Of a DNA stretch of 5,268 nt, positions 1 to 4,790 are shown piece after piece. How positions within the stretch are numbered: the first letter of the stretch is position 1; every line of letters begins with the position of its first letter. The notes beneath the pieces are model-generated. The model was not told where the DNA came from, made no database searches, and was given only the letters and a program-made list of their open reading frames with translations. The DNA is from Tissierellia bacterium (GTDB lineage: Bacteria > Bacillota_A > Clostridia > Tissierellales > Peptoniphilaceae): the NCBI GenBank assembly GCA_012513395.1, contig JAAZCH010000090.1:1-5268 (forward strand), read 5' to 3'. Both the position numbers and the translations under genes were made by a program.

Positions 1-64
1 AAAAAAGAGCCACACAAAACAGATTTATCTTTTCAGATAAAAACTTCCGTTTTGCGTGGCTCTT
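1..64 (-). terminator. Strong intrinsic terminator closing the com/ncRNA unit
   Basis: Arms at 5-20 and 49-64 pair over 16 bp. The single imperfect pair is G-U on minus-strand RNA but A-C on plus-strand RNA, which fixes the direction. The 28-nt loop holds its own 7-bp stem (TTTATCT/AGATAAA). On the minus strand the hairpin is followed at once by six T residues (positions 6-1). No T-run follows on the plus strand. The 5' arm of the minus-strand hairpin overlaps the base of hairpin module 4 (58-88), so the two structures compete. Confidence 0.88.
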
Positions 65-83
65 AAGGATTCTTGTCCAGTTC
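62..83 (-). repeat. Hairpin module 4, overlapping the terminator arm
   Basis: On the minus strand this reads GAACT, GGA, loop CAAGAA, TCC, TTAAG. The outer helix pairs 84-85 and 87-88 with 61-58, with U86 bulged. Those outer bases (58-61), and 62-64 of the module, also belong to the 5' arm of the terminator hairpin, so this module and the base of the terminator cannot both form. Confidence 0.6.
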
Positions 84-120
84 AGACCAGTCAACAAACT
101 CTTGATTTATAACTGTTGTT

Positions 121-142
121 TCTAAGGGTTCTAGCCCAGTCC
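121..142 (-). repeat. Hairpin module 3
   Basis: On the minus strand this reads GGACT, GGG, loop CTAGAA, CCC, TTAGA. The outer helix is TGTT/AACA (146-143 with 120-117). It is nearly identical to module 1 except for the compensated stem. Confidence 0.7.
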
Positions 143-251
143 AACACCTCTGTATAAATCTCAGCTATTCAATTTTGCCTAAAATATTTAAGGGAGAACT
201 TTTTTACAATCTAGATTCTGATTCTAGATTAAATATTTTATCTATGTAACT

Positions 252-273
252 CTTGACGGTTTTAGCCGAATTC
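252..273 (-). repeat. Hairpin module 2
   Basis: On the minus strand this reads GAATT, CGG, loop CTAAAA, CCG, TCAAG. The outer helix is GACT/AGTT (277-274 with 251-248), with one G-U pair on the minus strand. It is extended by ATCTAT/ATAGAT at 287-282 with 245-240. Confidence 0.65.
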
Positions 274-307
274 AGTCTCCTATAGATTTTTAATTTATAT
301 TCCTATT

Positions 308-329
308 CCTAAAGGTTCTAGCCTAGTCC
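308..329 (-). repeat. Hairpin module 1
   Basis: On the minus strand this reads GGACT, AGG, loop CTAGAA, CCT, TTAGG. Five-base strands on each side form an internal loop, and an outer helix CTATT/AATAG (330-334 with 303-307) encloses it. A 10-bp helix (339-348 with 292-301) encloses the whole. Confidence 0.7.
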
Positions 330-371
330 AATAGCCAAAATATAAATTGCACAGAAACTCACTTAAGTATC

Positions 372-593
372 TTATTTTATATCTTCATAATCAGCTGAAC
401 ATTCAGCTACCATGGATAATCTCTTATCTGGATGATAAGTAATTATTCCATTTGTAATTTCTACCTCTAAATTTGCTCCACACCTAGAGCATTTGATTTC
501 CATGTCACTAAAACTACTTGTAAAACCACTTTTACATAATTCCTTGCCACAGTAGGGGCATACTATAATAAATTTTTTCTTTTTTTTCTTCAT
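372..593 (-). CDS. Com-like zinc-finger protein (phage Mu Com family)
   Basis: A 73-residue protein with a lysine-rich N-terminus (residues 2-7), then a four-cysteine zinc motif: CPYC, about 20 residues, then CSRC, with the surrounding pattern CGKEL...MEIKCSRCGAN. This spacing and the phrase 'IKC-RC' resemble the Mu Com family, small zinc proteins that bind mRNA and activate translation of the mom DNA-modification gene. No mom is present in the window. The frame opens at a TTG (599), but I chose ATG 593: a GAAGGA ribosome binding site sits six bases upstream, and a duplicated copy of this whole start region (around 705) keeps the ATG but not the TTG. The gene lies downstream of lexA and a micro-ORF on the same strand, and directly upstream of the structured RNA. 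Its 3' end contains a 16-bp palindrome (393-408). The Com assignment rests on the cysteine pattern; a generic zinc-ribbon protein is the alternative. Confidence 0.68.
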   Translation of the reverse strand: MKKKKKKFIIVCPYCGKELCKSGFTSSFSDMEIKCSRCGANLEVEITNGIITYHPDKRLSMVAECSADYEDIK

Positions 594-611
594 CTGCAAT
601 CCTTCTTTTCT
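581..611 (-). repeat. Direct repeat copy A: start region of the Com-like gene
   Basis: On the minus strand the AGAAAAGAAGGATT block, two variable bases, AGATGAAG and seven A residues contain the ribosome binding site and start codon. A near-identical copy lies at 693-724. They differ only by GC versus TAA between the blocks. Confidence 0.75.
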
Positions 612-657
612 TATTGCCTTCTAAGTGGATTAGGGAAAGAAAACTACAGATGACTAA

Positions 658-705
658 CTAATTAAACACCCACATACCACAGAAGGCTATCATTTTTTTC
701 TTCAT
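658..705 (-). CDS. 15-residue micro-ORF upstream of the Com-like gene
   Basis: It reads MKKKMIAFCGMWVFN and stops at TAG. It has the same ribosome binding site and ATG context as the Com-like gene (GAAGGA, seven bases, ATG), because the start region is duplicated. It could be a leader peptide, a decayed copy of the com start, or a non-functional by-product of the duplication. The segment around it can form AGAAGGC/GCCTTCT pairing (681-687 with 616-622), which would enclose the end of the micro-ORF and the spacer before com. No conserved family is recognised. Confidence 0.4.
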   Translation of the reverse strand: MKKKMIAFCGMWVFN

Positions 706-724
706 CTTTAAATCCTTCTTTTCT
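693..724 (-). repeat. Direct repeat copy B: start region of the micro-ORF
   Basis: Second copy of the ribosome-binding-site and start-codon block at 581-611, 113 bases upstream on the minus strand. It suggests a local duplication of a translation start. Confidence 0.75.
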
Positions 725-789
725 AAGTTTGTTATTAGAGGCTGGCCAATACCAACCCCTAACCTTTAAACAATTTTTAATCCTAGAAA

Positions 790-1395
790 TTATACTAGGT
801 CTTTCATAATTTTTACAGCTATTCCTTGAATAGAACAATTTGCTGTCACTATATCTTTCATATTTTTATTTTCTGGCTTAAGTCTTACACACTTTTTGCC
901 TTGGTCAAGATATAATCTTTTTAATGTAGTAGTTCCATCTTCCAGTAAAGCAACAACTATTTGACCCTCATTAGCTTCTTCTTGCTTTCTTATAACTACT
1001 AGGTCACCATCTTCTATCCCAGCCTCTATCATGGAATCTCCATTGGCTCTAATGATAAAATAATCGCCCTTATCAAAAAACTTTGCAGGTAAGGATACAT
1101 AGCTTTCAATATGCTCTTCTTCTAAAAGGGGAAGTCCACAAGATACAGATCCTAAGACAGCCGCTTGTATCATGTCAGTTTCCATCTTTTTAATGGTTGG
1201 TGTAATAATTTCTTTGCCATTGTATTCAAGCATACCTTTTTCATTCATTTCTACAAGATAACGATATACAGTACCATTATCAGTTTTTACAGCTTTTGCA
1301 ATTTCTCTGGTAGAAGGAGAAGTCCTATAATGATTTGTATATTGATTTACATAATCAATTATTTCTTCCATTCTTTTGGGACTTTTAGTTCTCAT
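790..1395 (-). CDS. lexA: LexA-type SOS repressor (S24 peptidase family)
   Basis: A 201-residue repressor that binds operators as a dimer and inactivates itself by RecA-stimulated autocleavage. An N-terminal winged helix-turn-helix (about 5-65; SPSTREIAKAV then TVYRYLVEMNEKG) is followed by the S24 domain (about 78-201). The cleavage region GSVSCGLP places the scissile bond between Cys86 and Gly87, where most LexA proteins have Ala-Gly. The catalytic serine is Ser121 (GDSM) and the lysine is Lys159 (TTTLKR), the expected spacing. Length is typical of LexA (about 200). ATG 1395 follows an AAGGGGG ribosome binding site. A consensus promoter and a 25-bp palindrome lie just upstream, so it is probably autoregulated. 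The recognition helix differs from the Bacillus type, in keeping with the unusual operator. It could be the chromosomal SOS regulator or a mobile-element repressor of the same fold; the Com-like neighbour leaves the second open. Confidence 0.9.
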   Translation of the reverse strand: MRTKSPKRMEEIIDYVNQYTNHYRTSPSTREIAKAVKTDNGTVYRYLVEMNEKGMLEYNGKEIITPTIKKMETDMIQAAVLGSVSCGLPLLEEEHIESYVSLPAKFFDKGDYFIIRANGDSMIEAGIEDGDLVVIRKQEEANEGQIVVALLEDGTTTLKRLYLDQGKKCVRLKPENKNMKDIVTANCSIQGIAVKIMKDLV

Positions 1396-1411
1396 TTTCT
1401 ACCCCCTTTCT

Positions 1412-1436
1412 AATCACCAACACTTTGTTGGTGATT
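1412..1436. promoter_or_regulatory. Palindromic operator, probable LexA site
   Basis: Two perfect 11-bp arms, AATCACCAACA and TGTTGGTGATT, are separated by CTT. It begins three bases downstream of the lexA -10 box and covers the likely transcription start, where a bound repressor would block initiation. The core CCAACA-CTT-TGTTGG differs from the Bacillus/Clostridium LexA boxes (GAAC...GTTC). Binding by this LexA is inferred from position and symmetry. Confidence 0.75.
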
Positions 1437-1439
1437 ACT

Positions 1440-1468
1440 ATTATAATATTAATTCCAGATTATTGCAA
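1440..1468 (-). promoter_or_regulatory. lexA promoter
   Basis: A -35 of TTGCAA (1468-1463), a 17-bp spacer and a consensus -10 of TATAAT (1445-1440) read on the minus strand. Expected start of transcription is about 1433, inside the palindromic operator. Confidence 0.8.
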
Positions 1469-1535
1469 TAGTTTTTTAGAAAAAATAAGCTTAATAATAT
1501 TTTAAATTTAGGTCTGGCAGCCAGCCCCAAGTAAG

Positions 1536-1544
1536 TGGTATAAT
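1536..1544 (+). promoter_or_regulatory. Extended -10 promoter for the membrane-protein gene
   Basis: TGGTATAAT is an extended -10 (TGN before TATAAT) with no good -35 at 16-18 bp spacing. An 11-bp inverted repeat, CTGGC-A-GCCAG (1514-1524), lies where a -35 would be and could bind an activator or repressor. The start codon is 52 bases downstream of the -10. Confidence 0.5.
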
Positions 1545-1595
1545 TTATTTGATAGATGATACAGAAAATACAAATATCAATTTTAGGAGGTCAAT

Positions 1596-2102
1596 ATGCT
1601 TATAGGATTATTTGTAGGAATATGCTTAACCATAGCCATTCTATTTGTAAAACTTTATAAAAACATTACCTTATTTTCTTTTAAGACCTTGGCTTTTGGA
1701 GTTGATTTCTTTGTTATATTTTTTTACTCAATATACTTCTTCCATCCCAATGTATCAGTAAAACTTGTAGATGGTAAAATGCAATATCTTCTTGACGTAG
1801 GTGTTGGAATCCTTGCAATACTTATATATGGACTTTTAATCTTATTTATCAACGATACCTTCCCTATGATAAGCAATGCACTTAACCTATTTATTGCATT
1901 TGTGGGAGTATCTATGGCAGTCCCCTTTGCAATCGGACTACTAAGTCCTATAGTGCAGATATTTATTCATGACTTTACTTTTAATGGAGATATTGTTTTG
2001 TCACAGAATCATATGCTCAGTCTTTTCTTAAAGTACATGATTTTTGGGTTAATTACACTCCCTATATGGAGATATCGAATGAGTAAACTTGAGGAGTTTT
2101 AA
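1596..2102 (+). CDS. Small multi-pass membrane protein of unknown function
   Basis: A 168-residue, very hydrophobic protein I do not recognise. Five likely membrane-spanning segments fall at about residues 2-19, 29-50, 66-86, 91-116 and 143-159, ending in a short charged tail (WRYRMSKLEEF). A polar stretch at 51-65 and another at 126-140 would form the main loops. There are no cysteine or catalytic motifs to suggest an enzyme. ATG 1596 has a strong AGGAGG five bases upstream (1585-1590), so the start is secure. The gene stands alone, transcribed away from lexA; nothing downstream shares its strand for 500 bases. If the palindrome between the divergent promoters affects both directions it could be SOS-linked, but the operator sits well over 100 bases upstream of its promoter, so this is weak. 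Confidence 0.75.
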   Translation: MLIGLFVGICLTIAILFVKLYKNITLFSFKTLAFGVDFFVIFFYSIYFFHPNVSVKLVDGKMQYLLDVGVGILAILIYGLLILFINDTFPMISNALNLFIAFVGVSMAVPFAIGLLSPIVQIFIHDFTFNGDIVLSQNHMLSLFLKYMIFGLITLPIWRYRMSKLEEF

Positions 2103-2118
2103 CATAAATAGACAAGGA

Positions 2119-2162
2119 AAAAGCGACTACTCTAAGAAAAATTTTCTTAAAGTAATCACTTT
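2119..2162 (-). terminator. Intrinsic terminator downstream of the nuclease remnant
   Basis: Arms of about 20 bp (2121-2140 with 2142-2161) pair. Three positions are G-U on minus-strand RNA but A-C mismatches on plus-strand RNA, so it works better on the minus strand. It is followed there by a run of five T residues (2122-2118). It ends transcription of the 2219-2662 remnant and may also stop read-through from the membrane-protein gene. Confidence 0.75.
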
Positions 2163-2218
2163 AATTATTTCTATATTGTAAATGTTACCTCTTATATAAA
2201 ACTAACCTTATCTCCTTT

Positions 2219-2662
2219 TTAAGTGGGTAAGTGTAATTTTAATTTTGCCCGTAAAACTGCATGATCAGGATATCCCTTTTCGATATCTATTCTACCTGTT
2301 TTATCAACATCCATAGATAGATATTTTCCTTTGTTTCTATCTACAAAATCCCAATCGTATTCAACCTCCTCTACAGAGATGTTTTTTGAAACCATGAAAT
2401 GATCATTTTGTATATAACCATAATCAAAGTTATTATCAATAATCTTTATTCCCCACGATTTTTTATTACTATATTTTTTTGTTCTACTATGGCTTGCTTT
2501 CAAATCTCCCCGAATATATGAATTATTAAAATCACCTAAAATTATTACGTTATCTAAATCACTAACATAATTTGAAAAATATTCAAATTGCTTTCTTCTT
2601 TCTTTATAATCATCTTCTGAACCATCATCTATGCCGCTGATGATTATTCTGATAAAACAGTT
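2219..2662 (-). pseudogene. 5'-truncated endonuclease/exonuclease/phosphatase-family gene
   Basis: The minus-strand frame is open from an in-frame TGA (2665-2663) to the stop at 2219, about 147 codons with no convincing start. It contains features of the C-terminal half of the family. A Lys/Arg-rich stretch with ERRKQFEYF comes first, then VIILGDFNNSY (the GDFN motif, metal and phosphate site), and finally a closing PDHAVLRAKL, where Asp-His is the usual catalytic pair. The N-terminal catalytic half (the first Asn/Glu motifs) is absent. A TTG at 2503 would start a 94-residue product, but it falls after the GDFN motif, so that reading is a fragment. The family includes DNases, sphingomyelinase-like enzymes and phosphatases; which one this came from cannot be told. 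The frame collides with the plus-strand coiled-coil remnant at 2621-2662, so recombination or deletion at that point probably removed the 5' end. Confidence 0.72.
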
Positions 2663-2923
2663 TCACTTTCTGATTATGATAAACTCAAGAAAAAGCACGA
2701 CTTACTAAATGAACAGGTTCTTAAATTAGTCTCAAGAGATATTGATATAGAAGATTTAAGACATGAAAATTCAATTCTTACTAAAGATATCGAGAACCTA
2801 AGTAATAGAAACCAATCACTGGAAAATCAACATGAAAAACTTCAATATGAGTTATCGAATGCAAAAAGAGAGTTTGCAAAACGATCAAGCAAAGTTGTAA
2901 ATATTAGTGATAGATTAAAATAA
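2621..2923 (+). pseudogene. 5'-truncated coiled-coil protein, possibly a MobV/Pre relaxase tail
   Basis: The plus-strand frame is open after an in-frame TGA (2618-2620) and runs to TAA 2921. It encodes about 100 residues beginning near DDYSDKTVSLSDYDKLKKKH. No start codon with a ribosome binding site is present, so this is the 3' end of a lost gene. The sequence is almost wholly helical, with heptad-like Leu/Ile spacing (KHDLLNEQVLKLV, ENSILTKDIENL, NQSLENQHEKLQ) typical of a coiled coil, followed by a basic end (AKRSSKVVNISDRLK). C-terminal coiled coils of this kind occur on MobV/Pre mobilisation relaxases of Gram-positive plasmids, which would fit a mobile resistance region, but without the catalytic domain the assignment is tentative. 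A small terminator overlaps its stop codon. Confidence 0.55.
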
Positions 2924-2942
2924 GAGTTATTTTGCTTTTTTT
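2917..2942 (+). terminator. AT-only intrinsic terminator of the coiled-coil remnant
   Basis: A 7-bp stem AAAATAA/TTATTTT with a GAG loop overlaps the stop codon and is followed by GC and seven T residues. The stem is entirely A-T, so efficiency is uncertain. Confidence 0.5.
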
Positions 2943-3024
2943 ATAAATATTCAAGTAAGTAAAATGACAGTTATATCAGAGTAGTTGAAAATAAAAATAG
3001 AATATATTTATCAATGTAATAAGA

Positions 3025-3058
3025 TTAAGCGTTCTCTTAAAAATTAGAGAACGCTTAA
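3025..3058 (-). terminator. erm terminator, possibly bidirectional
   Basis: A 13-bp perfect stem (TTAAGCGTTCTCT with AGAGAACGCTTAA) around an 8-base AT loop begins 10 bases after the erm stop codon. The trailing sequence is only moderately T-rich on the minus strand and T-richer on the plus strand, so it may stop transcription from both sides. Confidence 0.8.
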
Positions 3059-3068
3059 TTATTTTTAA

Positions 3069-3800
3069 TTATTGAAACAATTTGTAACTATTGAAAATAG
3101 ATAAAAATTGTTCCTTGGATAATTTATCAGGATTAGTAACATTCGCATGCTTCAATGCCTGTCTTAATTGGTTCTTAGTAAAAAGAACATGATATTCCCT
3201 GTTTACCCATCTATAAACGAAGGAGCAATATTTTTTGTAGTCCTCCTTTAAAATCAATGGGTTATGCCTTTCAAGTTCAATCAATACAGAATCTACATTA
3301 GGCTTAGGGTGAAAATATTCTCGTGGGACTTTCTTAAGGATTTTTATGTCCATTTCCACCATCAACAACAAACCTAAAGCCCGTTGAGTGTTTTGCAACC
3401 TTTTAGCAAATCCTCTCTCTACAATAAGGTAGCTATATTTCGCTTGACTATCAAAAGTAATTTTTTTGACAATATCAGTGCTAATATTGTAAGGAATATT
3501 ACCAAATATTTTATAGTCTGTATTTTTAGGGAAGTTGAACTTCAAAATATCCTCATGAATAACTTTTATATTCTGAAAAGGTTCAACTGCTTTTTTCGTG
3601 GCATGACATAAGCCTTCATCAATCTCTATAGTATTCACCCATTGACTCATCTCCACAAGCTCCTTGGTGAAATGTCCTTTTCCTGATCCGATTTCTATTA
3701 CATTGTCTTGTTTATTGATATTCGCATATTTTAGTATTTTTTTTACATACTTTTTAGATGTAATGAAATTTTGCGTATTTTTTGGGTTTTTCTGTTTCAT
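3069..3800 (-). CDS. erm(A): 23S rRNA adenine-N6 methyltransferase, Erm(A)/TR type
   Basis: A 243-residue enzyme that transfers methyl groups from S-adenosylmethionine to the N6 of adenine 2058 (E. coli numbering) of 23S rRNA. This confers resistance to macrolides, lincosamides and streptogramin B. It has the full set of Rossmann-fold methyltransferase motifs: [11 protein letters not shown] (35-45, cofactor loop), IEID (58-61), EDIL (83-86) and the catalytic NIPY (101-104), then the C-terminal rRNA-binding domain with YFHPKP (162-167). Length and the opening [14 protein letters not shown] match class A Erm proteins; from memory it is closer to the TR subtype of streptococci and anaerobic cocci than to staphylococcal Erm(A). 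No frame damage is seen. ATG 3800 follows GGAG. The start codon and ribosome binding site lie in an attenuator whose leader has been split by an IS element. Subtype naming needs alignment. Confidence 0.93.
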   Translation of the reverse strand: MKQKNPKNTQNFITSKKYVKKILKYANINKQDNVIEIGSGKGHFTKELVEMSQWVNTIEIDEGLCHATKKAVEPFQNIKVIHEDILKFNFPKNTDYKIFGNIPYNISTDIVKKITFDSQAKYSYLIVERGFAKRLQNTQRALGLLLMVEMDIKILKKVPREYFHPKPNVDSVLIELERHNPLILKEDYKKYCSFVYRWVNREYHVLFTKNQLRQALKHANVTNPDKLSKEQFLSIFNSYKLFQ

Positions 3801-3857
3801 TATAACCTTCTCCTTGCCGGTTATAACGAACTAATCTTAAGAGCTCATTATAACCAG

Positions 3858-3878
3858 TTATTTTTGGTTTGGTTGATA
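3858..3878 (-). pseudogene. 3' remnant of erm leader peptide 2
   Basis: It reads YQPNQK and stop, the conserved end of Erm(A)/Erm(C) leader peptides. It has no start codon because the IS separates it from codons 1-14. The reading frame runs open into the IS end for several codons but finds no ATG there. Confidence 0.85.
3876..3878. repeat. Target-site duplication, right copy (ATA)
   Basis: ATA here matches ATA at 5128-5130. Removing the IS and one copy restores an uninterrupted leader-peptide frame (HYQP), which confirms the boundary. Three bases is usual for IS3-family elements. Confidence 0.85.
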
Positions 3879-3904
3879 TGGACCTATGTCAATATAGTAG
3901 ACAC
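3879..3904 (-). repeat. IS right terminal repeat with outward -35
   Basis: Reads TGGACC inward and contains GTAGACAC. On the minus strand TTGACA (3892-3887) points outward toward erm. No -10-like hexamer is found at 15-19 bp in the present flanking DNA. Confidence 0.75.
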
Positions 3905-3921
3905 ATTTTCTTGAATAAGTT

Positions 3922-4737
3922 TTATGCAACCCTCTTAAACTTATCTTCCCACTCTTGGGGAGTAATATAGCCCAGAGAGCTATGTATTCTTTCTCTGTTA
4001 TACCATGACTCTATATACTCAAATATTGCAAGTCTAGCAACATCAAAATTAAAATACTTAACCAGGTTAACTTCCTCTTTCTTCAATACTGAGTGAAAGG
4101 ATTCTATACAAGCATTATCATAAGGGTTTCCCTTACCGCTAAAGGAGTGAATCAGTTTGTGCTCTTTAACATATTCTCCAAATTCATAACTTGTATATTG
4201 ACTTCCTAAATCACTATGAAGAATTAGGCCTTCAGTAGGTTTCTGAAGTTTATAGGCATTATCTAAGGCCTTTATAGCCAATGTAGTATCTATATTTTTA
4301 GACATAGAGTGTCCAACTATCTTCCTACTATTAAGATCCATAACAGAAGCAAGATAGCACCAACCATCTTTAATTGTATGAATATAGGTAATATCAGTTA
4401 CCCATTTTTGATTAATTCCAGTTGTAGAGAAGTCTCTATTAATTATGTTTTCTCTACTTTCAACTTTGTTTTTCGATGTATATGGTCTAAACTTCTTACA
4501 TACTATTGATTTTATACCTAGCTTGCTCATAAGCCTTTGGGTTCTTTTAAGACTTATAAATACACCATTAGCCTTTAATTTTTCATATATCTTAGGAGCT
4601 CCATAACGTGATTTACTAGCTTTATATATATTTAGAATTTCATTTTCTAGAAATCTATTTTCAATACTTCTTTTGCTTTCTTTTTTATTGAGGTGCTTAT
4701 AATATGAACTTCTAGATACTTTTAATACTTCACACAT
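3922..4737 (-). CDS. IS3-family transposase OrfB (DDE integrase core)
   Basis: A 271-residue reading from the first ATG. In practice it is made as the OrfAB fusion, since the frame is open upstream to the slippery site at 4818 and those 27 codons encode plausible family sequence (IYKFITDNKHIHDIKL). The order is: HTH_21-like N-terminal region (to about 50), then the rve integrase core. The catalytic triad is visible as Asp115 (WVTDITY), Asp176 (HSDLGSQY) and Glu212 (NACIESFHS), with 35 residues between the second Asp and Glu, the classic D35E spacing. The C-terminal YNRERIHSSLGYITPQEW is typical. The fusion would be about 377 residues (79 from OrfA plus 298). It cuts and joins IS ends, through a circular intermediate in this family. 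Nothing suggests inactivation. Confidence 0.93.
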   Translation of the reverse strand: MCEVLKVSRSSYYKHLNKKESKRSIENRFLENEILNIYKASKSRYGAPKIYEKLKANGVFISLKRTQRLMSKLGIKSIVCKKFRPYTSKNKVESRENIINRDFSTTGINQKWVTDITYIHTIKDGWCYLASVMDLNSRKIVGHSMSKNIDTTLAIKALDNAYKLQKPTEGLILHSDLGSQYTSYEFGEYVKEHKLIHSFSGKGNPYDNACIESFHSVLKKEEVNLVKYFNFDVARLAIFEYIESWYNRERIHSSLGYITPQEWEDKFKRVA

Positions 4738-4790
4738 TAGTTTAATATCATGGATATGTTTATTATCAGTAATGAACTTATATATTGAGC

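Larger units (their letters stand above)
1..350 (-). ncRNA. Candidate structured RNA with four repeated hairpin modules
   Basis: This 300-base stretch without a gene is densely structured on the minus strand. Perfect or near-perfect helices are: 339-348 with 292-301 (10 bp); 330-334 with 303-307 (CTATT/AATAG); 282-287 with 240-245 (6 bp); 229-240 with 180-191 (12 bp); inside that last one, 223-228 with 210-215 (TCTAGA arms). Four copies of a small module are embedded: a 3-bp stem closing a six-base loop, flanked by conserved five-base strands. The stems differ (AGG/CCT, CGG/CCG, GGG/CCC, GGA/TCC) but always pair. The transcript would end at the terminator at 1-64. No clear promoter is seen at its 5' end, so it may be the 3' UTR of the Com-like gene, a processed fragment, or a separate small RNA. 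It matches no RNA family I recognise. Strand is inferred from G-U pairs and the terminator. Confidence 0.62.
3794..3878 (-). promoter_or_regulatory. erm translational attenuator, 5' part displaced by the IS
   Basis: Three complementary blocks remain. Block 2 (3855-3848) and block 4 (3807-3800, running into the start codon) are both GGTTATAA; block 3 (3826-3819) is TTATAACC. Pairing 2:3 frees the start; pairing 3:4, which extends through the ATG, hides it, with the ribosome binding site in the loop. In the ancestral order block 1 was TCATTATCAACCA inside leader 2, pairing with block 2 (TGGTTATAATGA) except for one bulged C. The IS now splits block 1, leaving TATCAACCA next to the IS end. The 1:2 helix is shorter and is no longer covered by ribosomes on the leader. 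Confidence 0.75.

Noticed and set aside
126..137. GGGTTCTAGCCC on the plus strand as a tRNA T-arm
   Set aside because: No acceptor, D or anticodon arms are found around it, and the same hairpin recurs three more times.
62..334. Repeats at 1-350 as a CRISPR array or a coding repeat
   Set aside because: Spacing between modules is irregular, the repeats are too short and variable for CRISPR, and the frames are interrupted by stops. Compensated stem changes fit RNA structure better.
1165..1413. Plus-strand open frame of 82 codons across lexA
   Set aside because: It lies antisense to the N-terminal half of a well-supported lexA, has biased Phe/Ile-rich content from reverse-complemented AT-rich codons, and has no ribosome binding site of note.
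2219..2503. Complete 94-residue gene from TTG 2503
   Set aside because: The frame continues upstream through the GDFN motif typical of the nuclease family, so the TTG is internal to a longer, truncated gene.
3384..3611. Plus-strand open frame of 75 codons across erm
   Set aside because: Antisense to the conserved methyltransferase core, which explains the open frame.
3864..3892. Hybrid promoter from the IS end (TTGACA) into erm
   Set aside because: The outward -35 is perfect, but 15-19 bp downstream the flanking DNA offers only AACCAA-like hexamers. The TATAAT at 3852-3847 is 34 bp away, too far.
4309..4509. Plus-strand open frame of 66 codons across the transposase
   Set aside because: Antisense to OrfB; no independent evidence for translation.
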